The translations under genes were made by a program, and so were the position numbers. Below the pieces are notes generated by a model. The model had not been told where the DNA came from. It did no database searches and saw only the letters and a list, made by a program, of their open reading frames with translations. Shown one piece after another: positions 9,678 through 17,632 of a stretch of 64,000 bases of DNA. Every line of letters starts with the position of its first letter. Position 1 is the stretch's first letter. This stretch comes from Archaeoglobaceae archaeon. Lineage in GTDB: Archaea > Halobacteriota > Archaeoglobi > Archaeoglobales > Archaeoglobaceae. The stretch covers positions 1 through 64,000 of the forward strand of contig JALWDS010000047.1 in the NCBI GenBank assembly GCA_027036775.1, read 5' to 3'.

Positions 9678-10522
9678 GGTGCGTTTTGCTTCCCGGAAAC
9701 CCTTCGTGTCAGGGATGTCCCCACGCCATAGGTTTGAAAGCCTTAAGCGTTTTGGAAAATCCCATCGTAGTCGTTCCTGCGGGTTGCACGACCATAATAG
9801 CGGGTTTCAATCCGAAGCAGTCGATAGACTTGCCCGTGGTTCACGTTCCGTTCGCGTCCGCTCCAGCTGTTGCGTGTGGTTTGTCCAAAGCCTACGACAA
9901 CGTGGTGGTCTGGATGGGAGACGGAGCTACTGACATAGGTTTTTCAACTCTGAGCGGTTCCGCAATTAGAAACGACAACATACTCGTCGTAGTCAGCGAC
10001 AACGAGGCTTACATGAACACGGGAATTCAGATGAGCGGAACGACTTTTTGGAAGGCAAAAACGACGACCACTCCAGCTGGTAAGAGGGAGGAGAAGAAGG
10101 ACTTGGCTCTGATAATGCTGATGCACAGGATTCCATACGTCGCTACCGCAAGCGTGGGTTACATGCGCGACTTCGTCAGAAAGGTTAAAAAAGCGAGCAA
10201 AATAAAGGGTTTCAAGTTCATACACCTACACAGCCCCTGCCCACCGGGATGGAGGTTCGACTCATCGAAAACGGTAGAAGTTGCAAGGATGGCCGTAAAG
10301 AGTGGGGCTTGGATACTCTGGGAATACGACGGAAGCTTTAGGATTACGGGTATGAGCAGGATGTTTAGGGATAAGAGCAAAAGGATACCCCTTACAGAAT
10401 ACCTCAGAGTTCAGGGTAGGTTCAAAGGCTTGACAGAAGAGGACGTCAGAACTATAGAGGAGAGGATAGACGAGGTTTGGAAGCTTTTAGACGTTCTCGA
10501 GAACACCATTAATAAAGCTTAA
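9665..10522 (+). CDS. 2-oxoacid:ferredoxin oxidoreductase, beta subunit (TPP-binding)
   Basis: This 285-residue catalytic subunit binds thiamine diphosphate through GDGATDIGFSTLSGSAIRND, followed by DNEAYMNTGIQMSG. That last motif is common in pyruvate oxidoreductase beta chains. The N-terminal CQGCPHAIG supplies cysteines for a [4Fe-4S] cluster, and the downstream HSPCPPGW is also conserved. The ATG has GGAGGTGG immediately upstream. It completes the gamma-delta-alpha-beta operon. A possible T-run terminator lies in the 37-bp gap before rpo7. Confidence 0.93.
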   Translation: MVDLRCVLLPGNPSCQGCPHAIGLKALSVLENPIVVVPAGCTTIIAGFNPKQSIDLPVVHVPFASAPAVACGLSKAYDNVVVWMGDGATDIGFSTLSGSAIRNDNILVVVSDNEAYMNTGIQMSGTTFWKAKTTTTPAGKREEKKDLALIMLMHRIPYVATASVGYMRDFVRKVKKASKIKGFKFIHLHSPCPPGWRFDSSKTVEVARMAVKSGAWILWEYDGSFRITGMSRMFRDKSKRIPLTEYLRVQGRFKGLTEEDVRTIEERIDEVWKLLDVLENTINKA

Positions 10523-10550
10523 AATACGTGCGTAACAAATCTCCTTACAA

Positions 10551-10556
10551 TTTTTT
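10551..10556 (+). terminator. Possible oligo-T terminator after oxidoreductase operon
   Basis: Six consecutive T residues follow the beta-subunit gene and precede rpo7. Archaeal termination commonly uses such U-runs without a hairpin. Weak evidence because the run is short. Confidence 0.3.
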
Positions 10557-10568
10557 GCGGTGATGGTT

Positions 10569-11132
10569 ATGTATGCGAGGGTGAAGGTGAAAGACGTGGT
10601 TAGAGTTCCTCCGAACAGGTTGGACGAAGATTTGGAGGAGGTAATTCACGATCTACTCTGGGAGCAGTTTGAGGGTAAGTTGGATAGCGAGTATGGGATG
10701 GTCATAGGTATAGAGAGCGTTGACAGCATAGGAGAGGGGAGGATAGTGGAGGGAGACGGAGGCGTTTACTTCGACGTTGAGTTTACCGCCCTAACGTTCA
10801 AGCCACTCCTCCAAGAGGTCGTCGAGGGAGAGGTTGTTGAAGTCGTCGAATTCGGAGCCTTCGTTTCCATAGGGCCCTTAGATGCACTACTGCACAGAAG
10901 CCAAATCATGGACGACTACATAGTTTACGACGAGAAGAACGATAGGTTGATAGGTAAGGAGACAAAGAGAACCATTGAGAGGGGAGATTTGGTTAGAGCG
11001 AGGATTGTAGCTTTGAGCTTGAAGGAGAGGGATCCAACCAAGAGCAAGATCGGTTTGACCATGAGGCAACCTTGGCTCGGCAAACTTGAGTGGATAGAGG
11101 AGGAGATCAAGAAGAGGGGTGAGTATGGCTGA
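10569..11132 (+). CDS. rpo7: DNA-directed RNA polymerase subunit Rpo7 (RpoE')
   Basis: This 187-residue stalk subunit has an N-terminal tip domain and a C-terminal S1/OB domain (GEVVEVVEFGAFVSIGPLDAL, split here by my reading). It pairs with Rpo4 to form the polymerase stalk, which binds nascent RNA and aids open-complex formation. Upstream in-frame GTG 10560 and ATG 10563 exist, but the family begins MYARVKVKDVVRVPP, and GGTGA is well spaced before ATG 10569. It is the first gene of the conserved string rpo7-spt4-DPCK-rps24e-rps27ae-kae1, with 8-16 bp overlaps between the first members. Confidence 0.94.
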   Translation: MYARVKVKDVVRVPPNRLDEDLEEVIHDLLWEQFEGKLDSEYGMVIGIESVDSIGEGRIVEGDGGVYFDVEFTALTFKPLLQEVVEGEVVEVVEFGAFVSIGPLDALLHRSQIMDDYIVYDEKNDRLIGKETKRTIERGDLVRARIVALSLKERDPTKSKIGLTMRQPWLGKLEWIEEEIKKRGEYG

Positions 11133-11313
11133 GTTGGCGTGTAAGCGTTGCAAGTTCATAAACGTCGATACGGAAGTTTGCGTAAACTGCGGAAGCACGG
11201 AGTTGACAAAGGAGTGGTATGGATATCTAATAATCATCGATCCTGAGAGGAGCGAGATAGCCAAGAGGTTGGGTATAACCAAACCCGGGAAGTATGCGTT
11301 GCAAGTGGAATGA
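11125..11313 (+). CDS. spt4: Transcription elongation factor Spt4 (RpoE'')
   Basis: This 62-residue zinc-ribbon protein has CKRC and CVNC pairs followed by LTKEWYGYLIIIDPERSEIAKRL (in parts), matching archaeal Spt4. It partners with Spt5 to close the polymerase clamp and promote processivity. ATG 11125 (MAELACKRC) is the family start; a GTG two codons earlier is also in frame. It overlaps rpo7 by 8 bp and the next gene by 4 bp, so the operon is tightly coupled. Confidence 0.95.
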   Translation: MAELACKRCKFINVDTEVCVNCGSTELTKEWYGYLIIIDPERSEIAKRLGITKPGKYALQVE

Positions 11314-11885
11314 CGCTTAAGATAACCGAAGAGGTCAGAGCCTTTGCAAAGAAACCCTTCGGAAAGCTTTTCAGAGGAGAGGGAAAAGATGTCGTGAGGA
11401 GGGCTTTGAAGGGAGACGAATTTTTAACGTGCGTCGGTGACGTAGTGTCCCTGACGACACTCGAAGCGGGTTTCAGTCCGAACATAATAGTGTTTGACGG
11501 AAAGAGCGTTAGGAGAGAGTTGAAATCGGTTGTCGGTAGGATAAGGGAGTTTTCAAAGGAATACTCTGAGATAACCGCTGAAAATCCAGCGGGTTGCATA
11601 ACCGAAGATTTGGCGGAGAAACTTCGTTATGCGGTAAATACCGCTTTGGGGGGAGAGAAGGTTAGAGTTTTCGTTAGAGGTGAGGAGGACTTGGCGGTAA
11701 TGCCCCTCGTCGTGCTTTTACCCGAGGGTTCCGTCATACTCTACGGACAGCCGAACGAAGGTGTCGTTAGAGTTGATGTCAACGAGGAGAGAAAGGTTAT
11801 AATATTGAACATACTCGAAAAGACGGAGAAGTTCGGAAGGACTTTGGATAAGTTGAGGAGGTGGTTCAATGGAGGTAGTGGTTGA
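11310..11885 (+). CDS. GTP-dependent dephospho-CoA kinase (DUF359)
   Basis: This 191-residue protein belongs to the archaeal DUF359/COG1909 family, now known as GTP-dependent dephospho-CoA kinase, the last step of coenzyme A synthesis. Diagnostic stretches are KKPFGKLFRGEG, CVGDVVSLTTLEAGFSPNI, ENPAGCITEDL and VRGEEDLAVMPLVVLLPEGS. It has no P-loop, as expected. It is embedded between spt4 and rps24e, its usual archaeal position, and overlaps rps24e by 17 bp. Confidence 0.92.
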   Translation: MTLKITEEVRAFAKKPFGKLFRGEGKDVVRRALKGDEFLTCVGDVVSLTTLEAGFSPNIIVFDGKSVRRELKSVVGRIREFSKEYSEITAENPAGCITEDLAEKLRYAVNTALGGEKVRVFVRGEEDLAVMPLVVLLPEGSVILYGQPNEGVVRVDVNEERKVIILNILEKTEKFGRTLDKLRRWFNGGSG

Positions 11886-12177
11886 GAGGGAGAGATACAA
11901 TCCCCTGCTGAAGAGAAGGGAGATACACGCAAGGATAGTTTACTGGGGTGAAGGTGCAACCCCAACAAGAAACGCTGTAAGGGAGAAGTTTGCGGGGCTT
12001 TTTAACGCGGAACTCGATAGGGTGGTCGTGGATTACATAAAACCGGAGTTCGGAAAGCAGGAGGCCAGATGTTACGTTAAGATATACGACACACCCGAAG
12101 ATTTAAGGGCGATAGAGGACGAGCACATAATAAGGAGGAATTTTGGTGAAGAGGAAAAGGCTGAACAAGCGGAGTGA
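11869..12177 (+). CDS. rps24e: Small ribosomal subunit protein S24e
   Basis: This 102-residue protein matches archaeal S24e: an N-terminal strand pair (ERYNPLLKRREIHARIVY), the PTRNAVREKFAGLFN helix and FGKQEARCYVKIYD. The acidic tail EEEKAEQAE is typical. The start lies within the end of the DPCK gene behind GGAGGTGG. S27ae follows 10 bp later. Confidence 0.95.
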   Translation: MEVVVERERYNPLLKRREIHARIVYWGEGATPTRNAVREKFAGLFNAELDRVVVDYIKPEFGKQEARCYVKIYDTPEDLRAIEDEHIIRRNFGEEEKAEQAE

Positions 12178-12187
12178 GGTGGTTTGA

Positions 12188-12352
12188 ATGGCCAAAGGTG
12201 CGGAGTGCGTTTCGAGGTATTACGAGATAAAGGGTGATAAGGTCATAAGGAAGAGGAAGTTCTGTCCGAGGTGCGGAGAGGGAGTCTTTTTAGCTGAACA
12301 CAAGGACAGGAGGACCTGCGGGAAGTGCGGATACACGGAATTTAAGAAGTGA
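12188..12352 (+). CDS. rps27ae: Small ribosomal subunit protein S27ae
   Basis: This 54-residue zinc protein is easily missed because of its size. The translation runs [18 protein letters not shown] to [11 protein letters not shown], with zinc pairs CPRC and CGKC. It matches archaeal S27ae, the ribosomal part of the eukaryotic ubiquitin-S27a fusion. ATG 12188 follows GAGGTGG. It sits in the standard position between rps24e and kae1. Confidence 0.95.
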   Translation: MAKGAECVSRYYEIKGDKVIRKRKFCPRCGEGVFLAEHKDRRTCGKCGYTEFKK

Positions 12353-12367
12353 TCGAAGCCAGATTGA

Positions 12368-13342
<975 letters not shown>

Positions 13343-13373
13343 CTCTTTAAGTCTTTGGTGTAAATTAACCTTG

Positions 13374-13445
13374 GCCCCCGTGGGGTAGGAGGATATCCTG
13401 AGGGTCTCCGGAACCCTCGACCCGGGTTCGAATCCCGGCGGGGGC
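13374..13445 (+). tRNA. tRNA-Arg (anticodon CCG)
   Basis: The acceptor stem GCCCCCG pairs with CGGGGGC. The anticodon stem AGGGT/ACCCT encloses loop CTCCGGA, giving anticodon CCG with the conserved U33. The T arm CCGGG-TTCGAAT-CCCGG is perfect. The D arm closes by GGG/TCC with a G10-U25 pair, common in archaea. CCA is not encoded. Length is 72 nt and no intron is apparent. It decodes CGG. Confidence 0.93.
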
Positions 13446-13486
13446 GTCAAGGGTAAACGTTTATTTAATCGTGTCCAAGGATTGTC

Positions 13487-13678
13487 ATGGACGCGGAGGA
13501 AATTCTCGAGAAGGCTTTGAAGATGGAAAAGGCAAACGTAAACTTCTACAGGTCCATGCTTGAGAAGGCGAGCGAAGACATAAAAGATTTGATAGAGATT
13601 CTGATAGACGAGGAGATCGAGCACGTTAGGAAGATAGAAGAGAGGCTAAAAGTTCTAAAAATTTTGAAAAAGAAGTGA
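13487..13678 (+). CDS. Two-helix ferritin-like small protein (half four-helix bundle)
   Basis: This 63-residue, all-helical, highly charged protein contains half of a ferritin/rubrerythrin-type diiron site: E14, aromatic pair F20-Y21, then DEEIEH (E42, E43, H46). Two copies would be needed to form a four-helix bundle with bridging iron. The pattern E-x5-F/W-Y followed by DEExEH resembles encapsulated ferritin-like proteins, but no encapsulin gene is nearby and there is no long C-terminal targeting tail. A TTTATTTAA promoter-like sequence lies about 25 bp before the ATG. Its 3' end overlaps the convergent membrane-protein gene by 53 bp. Function inferred from motif only. Confidence 0.7.
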   Translation: MDAEEILEKALKMEKANVNFYRSMLEKASEDIKDLIEILIDEEIEHVRKIEERLKVLKILKKK

Positions 13679-14657
13679 CGTTGACCATCAGGGCGAAAGT
13701 TACGGATATCAGGACGGACAGAAAAACGACCTTCTTGGTTACCTTCCTCTTTATCATGACCTCGCTGAGCCCTTCGGTCAACCAAACGACCGATACGGTA
13801 AACAGCGTTAGAAGTGTGAAGATCAAAACCTTAGGAACATCCTCGAGGTTGACGAAGTATTCCCAAGACTTCAACGTGTAGTAGAATACAGCCAAGAACT
13901 CTATAACTCCCGCAGCGACCTGCAAGGCTGAAGTTTTCTTCTGCATCTCCATATACTCCTTGTTTCTTACCGCGTCGAGTTTCAGAGATATCATCTGAAA
14001 TAGCTCGGACAACCTGTTGAGGGTCTTCTCGAAGCTCTCCCTTATCGTTTTGTAGTATCTCAGCTGAAACTCGAAGTTACCGTATATCTCGTTGAAAACA
14101 TCATCCCTTGCTATCATTTTAAAGTTCGTCAGAGACTTCGAAACCTCTATCTCCAACCTCTTCAACGTGCACATCCAACTCAAAAGCTCGTAGTGCCTTC
14201 TTGAAATTCCCTTCAAGGCGTTCTCGAACGACTCTATGTCCTCGGATAGGGCAACGTTGGTCATCATCTTTATCTCCTGAGAAACCTCGTCCTCGTATTT
14301 CGAGAGTTTTTCCGTGTAGGAATGTATCTCGCTGAACAGAGCCTTTATCTTGAAGTATTCCGAAAAGAGGGACGGAATGTAGTCGAAGAGAGTTTTCTCG
14401 TCCCTCCTGTCTATCTTCAAAGTTCCGTTTTCGAGAGAAACCCTCTCGTCGAACTCAACCTTCAAGACACCTATCGGACTTTTGCTCAAACTCAAGGGCT
14501 CTTCTGAGATTACGAAAACGACATCGTTGTATTTCCCAACCGTAATTCCCTCCGTGTATATCTCCGTTCTCTCGAACCTCTTGAATCTTGGCTTAACTCC
14601 CTTCAACTCCTTCAGTATGCTTTCGAAGTCTTCCCCGTGGTAAAACTGGTAGTGCAC
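13626..14657 (-). CDS. Membrane protein with coiled-coil domain, unknown function
   Basis: I do not recognise this 343-residue protein. The first ~110 residues look globular. Residues ~110-240 are predicted long helices rich in charged heptads. The C-terminal ~100 residues contain three hydrophobic segments (AGVIEFLAVFYYTLKSW, the VPKVLIFTLLTLFTVSVVWL run, and VVFLSVLISVTFALMV). The overall layout recalls CorA-type proteins, but the GMN signature is absent. The gene overlaps the convergent ferritin-like gene by 53 bp. Its start is 46 bp from the divergent HEAT-protein gene, with an inverted repeat between them. Confidence 0.7.
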   Translation of the reverse strand: MHYQFYHGEDFESILKELKGVKPRFKRFERTEIYTEGITVGKYNDVVFVISEEPLSLSKSPIGVLKVEFDERVSLENGTLKIDRRDEKTLFDYIPSLFSEYFKIKALFSEIHSYTEKLSKYEDEVSQEIKMMTNVALSEDIESFENALKGISRRHYELLSWMCTLKRLEIEVSKSLTNFKMIARDDVFNEIYGNFEFQLRYYKTIRESFEKTLNRLSELFQMISLKLDAVRNKEYMEMQKKTSALQVAAGVIEFLAVFYYTLKSWEYFVNLEDVPKVLIFTLLTLFTVSVVWLTEGLSEVMIKRKVTKKVVFLSVLISVTFALMVNVTSFSKFLELLASLLSS

Positions 14658-14661
14658 GAAG

Positions 14662-14674
14662 TTTGTCGAACAAA
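14662..14674. promoter_or_regulatory. Inverted repeat TTTGT-CGA-ACAAA in divergent promoter
   Basis: A 5-3-5 inverted repeat sits between the divergent starts at 14657 and 14704, just before the A+T-rich AAATTAATATTTTT promoter-like run. It is a plausible operator. Its CGAAC core resembles the repeats near the peroxiredoxin and rubrerythrin promoters. Confidence 0.4.
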
Positions 14675-14703
14675 TTAATATTTTTCTTTTTCCAACCTTC
14701 GCT

Positions 14704-15255
14704 ATGGAGAGGGAGCTTTTGAAGATGAGGAGGTTCGAAATGTTAACTCCAAGGATTGCGATGAAGTTTTTATACGACGGTGATGAGTTTTACAGGTTCA
14801 GAGGTGCGGAGGCTTTGGGATTCCTTTGCAAGGGAGAGAAGGCGAGGAATTACATACTAAGGCTATTTTGGCATCTGAGCGATGAGAGCGGTGCTTACTG
14901 TATAGGAGCCCCTTTGGGAATTGCGGAGATAGGTAGGAACAATCCCGAAGTTTTCGAGGGGTTCAAAAACAAGTTCGTCTCCCTTTTGGACGACTGGGAG
15001 GTTGAGAGGAAGTATGTGGCCTACGGAATAATGAGAACGTCGGAAATCGTTAGAGACGCCTATCCCAATCCGATAGAAAAGATATACGAGGTCTTGGAGG
15101 AGTTGAAGGAAAATCCCGAGTTCGTGGCTTACGCAATCTTAGCCTTGAAGAGCTTGAACGCAAAAATTCCCAAGGAGTTCAAGGAGGACAGAAGGATGGC
15201 GAGAATATACGACGGAAACGAGATGGTGATCGTTAGGATTTGCGACCTACTTTAA
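14704..15255 (+). CDS. DVU0298-family HEAT-like repeat protein
   Basis: This 183-residue helical protein matches the DVU0298 family known from sulfate reducers. Distinctive segments are FLYDGDEFYRFRGAEALGF, ILRLFWHLSDESGAYCIG, APLGIAEIGRNNP and VAYGIMRTSE. The family is built of HEAT-like helical pairs and has no assigned reaction. Its presence fits an Archaeoglobales-type anaerobe. It ends 9 bp inside the convergent ogg gene and is divergent from the preceding membrane-protein gene. Confidence 0.78.
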   Translation: MERELLKMRRFEMLTPRIAMKFLYDGDEFYRFRGAEALGFLCKGEKARNYILRLFWHLSDESGAYCIGAPLGIAEIGRNNPEVFEGFKNKFVSLLDDWEVERKYVAYGIMRTSEIVRDAYPNPIEKIYEVLEELKENPEFVAYAILALKSLNAKIPKEFKEDRRMARIYDGNEMVIVRICDLL

Positions 15256-15849
15256 AACCTTTCCCGTCATTTCGAACCAAATAAGTAGGTCGAGTTCCGC
15301 CAGAGTTAAACCCATTTCTTCGGCTATTACGCTCAAGGCCAATTCTGCCTTCACGTAATCCCTCGGAAGTTTGAAGTAGTATCCCTTTTCACTCAACCAC
15401 CTCAAGACGTGTCTGTCAACTATTGCGACGTTCTTCCTCCCCAAGTTCCTCAGGAAGTGACTGCTCTCCTTCATCCCAAAACCCTTAATTTTTAAGAGGG
15501 TCTTCCTCGCCTCGAAGTCGTTCATACTTAGAGCCCTTTCAATTATCTCGAACCTTTCGAGGGCCTCTTTGACGTAATAGGCCTTTCTCCTCGCAAACCT
15601 GACACCTGCACTTCTCATCAAACCTTCAATTTCATCGACACTCAAGTTATCCAAGTTCAAATCTTCGAGAGATTTTTGGAATTTTAAACCTGATAGGGCC
15701 GAAGAGTTTGCTGTGGATATGCAAAATGCAAGCTCGGTCTTAACGTTCGCCTTCAACTTCAAATCCAAAAACGGTCGGAAGTTAAAAACCGTCCGTCCTT
15801 CCTTTCCGAGCCTTTCGAACTCCTTAACTCTCTTTTTCACGTATTCCAT
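15247..15849 (-). CDS. ogg: 8-oxoguanine DNA glycosylase/AP lyase (Ogg2 type)
   Basis: This 200-residue base-excision repair enzyme removes 8-oxoguanine and cleaves the abasic site. The helix-hairpin-helix with the catalytic lysine, IKGFGMKESSHFLRNLG, and the catalytic aspartate in VAIVDRHVLRWL are diagnostic for Ogg2. The start ATG 15849 overlaps the lrp stop in a TGATG junction, so the two are coupled. The frame is open further upstream (to 15882), but this would intrude on lrp. Its link to the redox regulator and the peroxide-defence genes makes sense for oxidative damage repair. Confidence 0.92.
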   Translation of the reverse strand: MEYVKKRVKEFERLGKEGRTVFNFRPFLDLKLKANVKTELAFCISTANSSALSGLKFQKSLEDLNLDNLSVDEIEGLMRSAGVRFARRKAYYVKEALERFEIIERALSMNDFEARKTLLKIKGFGMKESSHFLRNLGRKNVAIVDRHVLRWLSEKGYYFKLPRDYVKAELALSVIAEEMGLTLAELDLLIWFEMTGKVLK

Positions 15850-16265
15850 CACTTCAGAACGTCCAATATTATCGAGGGACATACTCTAACAACCCCTTCA
15901 ATACTTTCTATTCTCTTGTGAATTTTGGAGAGTTCGTCTATGTTTTCCGCAATTATCTCAAGCATCAGAGAGTGATCTCCAGACGTCATCCACATCGAAA
16001 CTATCTCGTCTATCTTTTTCAGCTCCTCTATGACGTTCCATATCCTTTCGGGTTTAACGTCCAAACCCGTCAGGGAGCACGCGAGGTTTGCAACCTTGCA
16101 GTTTACAACCGCCTTGTATCCCACTATGACACCTCTGCACTCCAACTTCGATATCCTCTTTCTTACAGCTGTTTCCGTCACCTTAAGCTCTCTTGCTATC
16201 TTCGTTTTGGGTATCCTCGCGTTCTTCATAAGCATCTCCACTATCTTCATGTCCTTTTCGTCCAT
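15849..16265 (-). CDS. Lrp/AsnC family transcriptional regulator
   Basis: This 138-residue regulator has an N-terminal helix-turn-helix (NARIPKTKIARELKVTETAV, ends about residue 33) and a C-terminal RAM ligand-binding domain. ATG 16265 is preceded by a TTTATACT box about 25 nt upstream on the minus strand, consistent with a leaderless mRNA; GTG 16271 is an alternative. It is divergent from the peroxiredoxin, with a 6-3-6 inverted repeat in between, and co-transcribed with ogg. It contains cysteines C45, C59 and C66-region residues that could be redox-sensitive, but that is speculative. A role in controlling the oxidative-stress island is inferred from position. Confidence 0.88.
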   Translation of the reverse strand: MDEKDMKIVEMLMKNARIPKTKIARELKVTETAVRKRISKLECRGVIVGYKAVVNCKVANLACSLTGLDVKPERIWNVIEELKKIDEIVSMWMTSGDHSLMLEIIAENIDELSKIHKRIESIEGVVRVCPSIILDVLK

Positions 16266-16300
16266 TAACACGAGTGGGAATGGCAGTATAAATATCGAGT

Positions 16301-16315
16301 GTTCGAAAATCGAAC
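16301..16315. promoter_or_regulatory. Inverted repeat GTTCGA-AAA-TCGAAC (candidate operator)
   Basis: A perfect 6-3-6 inverted repeat lies between the divergent lrp and peroxiredoxin promoters, directly upstream of the TTTATAT box of the peroxiredoxin gene. This is a typical place for an Lrp-family or redox regulator to act on both genes. The binding protein is inferred from proximity. Confidence 0.6.
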
Positions 16316-16321
16316 AAAAGT

Positions 16322-16328
16322 TTTATAT
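16322..16328 (+). promoter_or_regulatory. TATA box of the peroxiredoxin gene
   Basis: TTTATAT is centred about 26 nt upstream of ATG 16351, so the transcript is probably leaderless. AAAAG just upstream could serve as BRE. Confidence 0.55.
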
Positions 16329-16350
16329 GATGCTACGCTAAATTTACGAT

Positions 16351-17004
16351 ATGAGCGGAATTCCTACGATAGGTGAGAGGGCACCTGAGTTCAAGGCTTT
16401 GACCACCAAGGGTGTGATAGAGTTTCCAAAGGATTTCGAGGGCAAGTGGGTAGTTCTCTTCTCCCATCCGGCGGATTTCACACCAGTGTGCACGACCGAA
16501 TTCGTTGCTTTTGCAAAGAGATACGAGGACTTCAAAAGGCTGAACTGCGAGCTGATAGGTTTGAGCATAGATCAGGTTTTCAGCCACATAAAGTGGGTCG
16601 AGTGGATAAAGGAGAAGTTGGGTGTAGAGATTCAGTTTCCCATAATAGCGGACGATAGGGGACAGATCGCTGAGAAGTTCGGAATGATCCATCCTAACAA
16701 GGGTTCGAACACGGTAAGGGCGGTTTTCATAATAGACCCCAAAGGAGTTATAAGGGCTATAGTTTACTACCCGCAGGAGTTGGGTAGAAACATCGACGAG
16801 ATACTGAGGATGGTCAAGGGATTGCAGGTAAGCGACGAGAAGGGAGTCGCTCTACCAGCCAACTGGCCGAACAACGAGTTGATAGGTGACAAGGTAATAA
16901 TTCCACCAGCAACCGATGAGAAAACTGCAAAGGAGAGGCTTGAAAAGGCCAAGGCTGGAGAGATAGAGTGCTTCGACTGGTGGTTCTGCTACAAGGGGGT
17001 TTGA
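16351..17004 (+). CDS. Peroxiredoxin (AhpC/TSA, Prx6-like)
   Basis: This 217-residue thiol peroxidase has the peroxidatic cysteine in [15 protein letters not shown] (C47-region) and the long C-terminal domain of archaeal Prx6-type enzymes. C-terminal cysteines occur in [11 protein letters not shown] and may act as resolving residues, as in the decameric archaeal peroxiredoxins. It reduces H2O2 and organic peroxides in the cytoplasm. It is the first gene of a run of oxidative-stress genes. Promoter and operator lie immediately upstream. Confidence 0.95.
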   Translation: MSGIPTIGERAPEFKALTTKGVIEFPKDFEGKWVVLFSHPADFTPVCTTEFVAFAKRYEDFKRLNCELIGLSIDQVFSHIKWVEWIKEKLGVEIQFPIIADDRGQIAEKFGMIHPNKGSNTVRAVFIIDPKGVIRAIVYYPQELGRNIDEILRMVKGLQVSDEKGVALPANWPNNELIGDKVIIPPATDEKTAKERLEKAKAGEIECFDWWFCYKGV

Positions 17005-17005
17005 A

Positions 17006-17017
17006 TTTCGAACGAAA
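17006..17017. promoter_or_regulatory. Inverted repeat TTTCG-AA-CGAAA upstream of rubrerythrin
   Basis: A 5-2-5 inverted repeat lies right after the peroxiredoxin stop and 12-30 bp before A+T-rich promoter-like sequence (TTTTAAATTTTATATAT). It shares the TTCGAAC core with the repeat at 16301, suggesting a common regulator. Inference. Confidence 0.45.
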
Positions 17018-17056
17018 AGTTTAAGTTGTTTTAAATTTTATATATCTGTGATCGAT

Positions 17057-17623
17057 ATGGAGACGCCCAAAAACCTTTTGAAGGGTTACATCGGCGAAAG
17101 CATCGCGATAAGCAGATACCTTATCTACGCGGACATAGCGGAGAAGGAGAAGTTCATCTACATTTCTAAATACTTTAAAGAGGTTGCTGAAAACGAGAAG
17201 AAGCATGCTGAAATCTATGCAAACTTCATAAAGGAGTTGGGAGTCGAACCTACGGATGTAGATGTAAAGGCTCCGATAAGGTTTGGAAGCACCGCGGAAA
17301 ACCTGAGGAGTGCTGTTGAGGGAGAAAGGTTGGAGGCTGAAAAATTTTATCCGGAGATGGCCGAGGTTGCGGAAAGGGAGGGTTTCAGACAGGTCGCTGA
17401 AAAGGTTAAAACACTTGCGGAGGTCGAAAAACAGCACCACAGAAAGTTCTCAAAGCTCTTGGAACTGATAGAGACTGGCAAGATGTTCAAGAGGGATGAA
17501 GAGGTTGAGTGGATGTGTCTGGTTTGCGGTTACGTTCACAGGGGTAGGGAACCTCCGAAAGTCTGCCCCAACTGCGGTGCGGAATACTACTACTTCGTTT
17601 CGAAGGACGTTCTCGCCTTGTGA
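17057..17623 (+). CDS. Rubrerythrin (first copy)
   Basis: This 188-residue non-heme diiron peroxidase has an N-terminal ferritin-like domain with ENEKKHAE and EVEKQHHRKF iron-ligand motifs and a C-terminal rubredoxin domain (CLVCGYVH and CPNCGAEYYYF). It reduces H2O2 with electrons from rubredoxin. ATG 17057 fits a leaderless transcript from TTTTAAAT; GTG 17048 is an alternative start. It is followed after 9 bp by a paralogue, so this is a tandem duplication. Confidence 0.95.
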   Translation: METPKNLLKGYIGESIAISRYLIYADIAEKEKFIYISKYFKEVAENEKKHAEIYANFIKELGVEPTDVDVKAPIRFGSTAENLRSAVEGERLEAEKFYPEMAEVAEREGFRQVAEKVKTLAEVEKQHHRKFSKLLELIETGKMFKRDEEVEWMCLVCGYVHRGREPPKVCPNCGAEYYYFVSKDVLAL

Positions 17624-17632
17624 GGTGGTTGT

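Noticed and set aside
11718-11968. Minus-strand frames across the DPCK-S24e junction
   Set aside because: They are shadows of two clearly identified genes.
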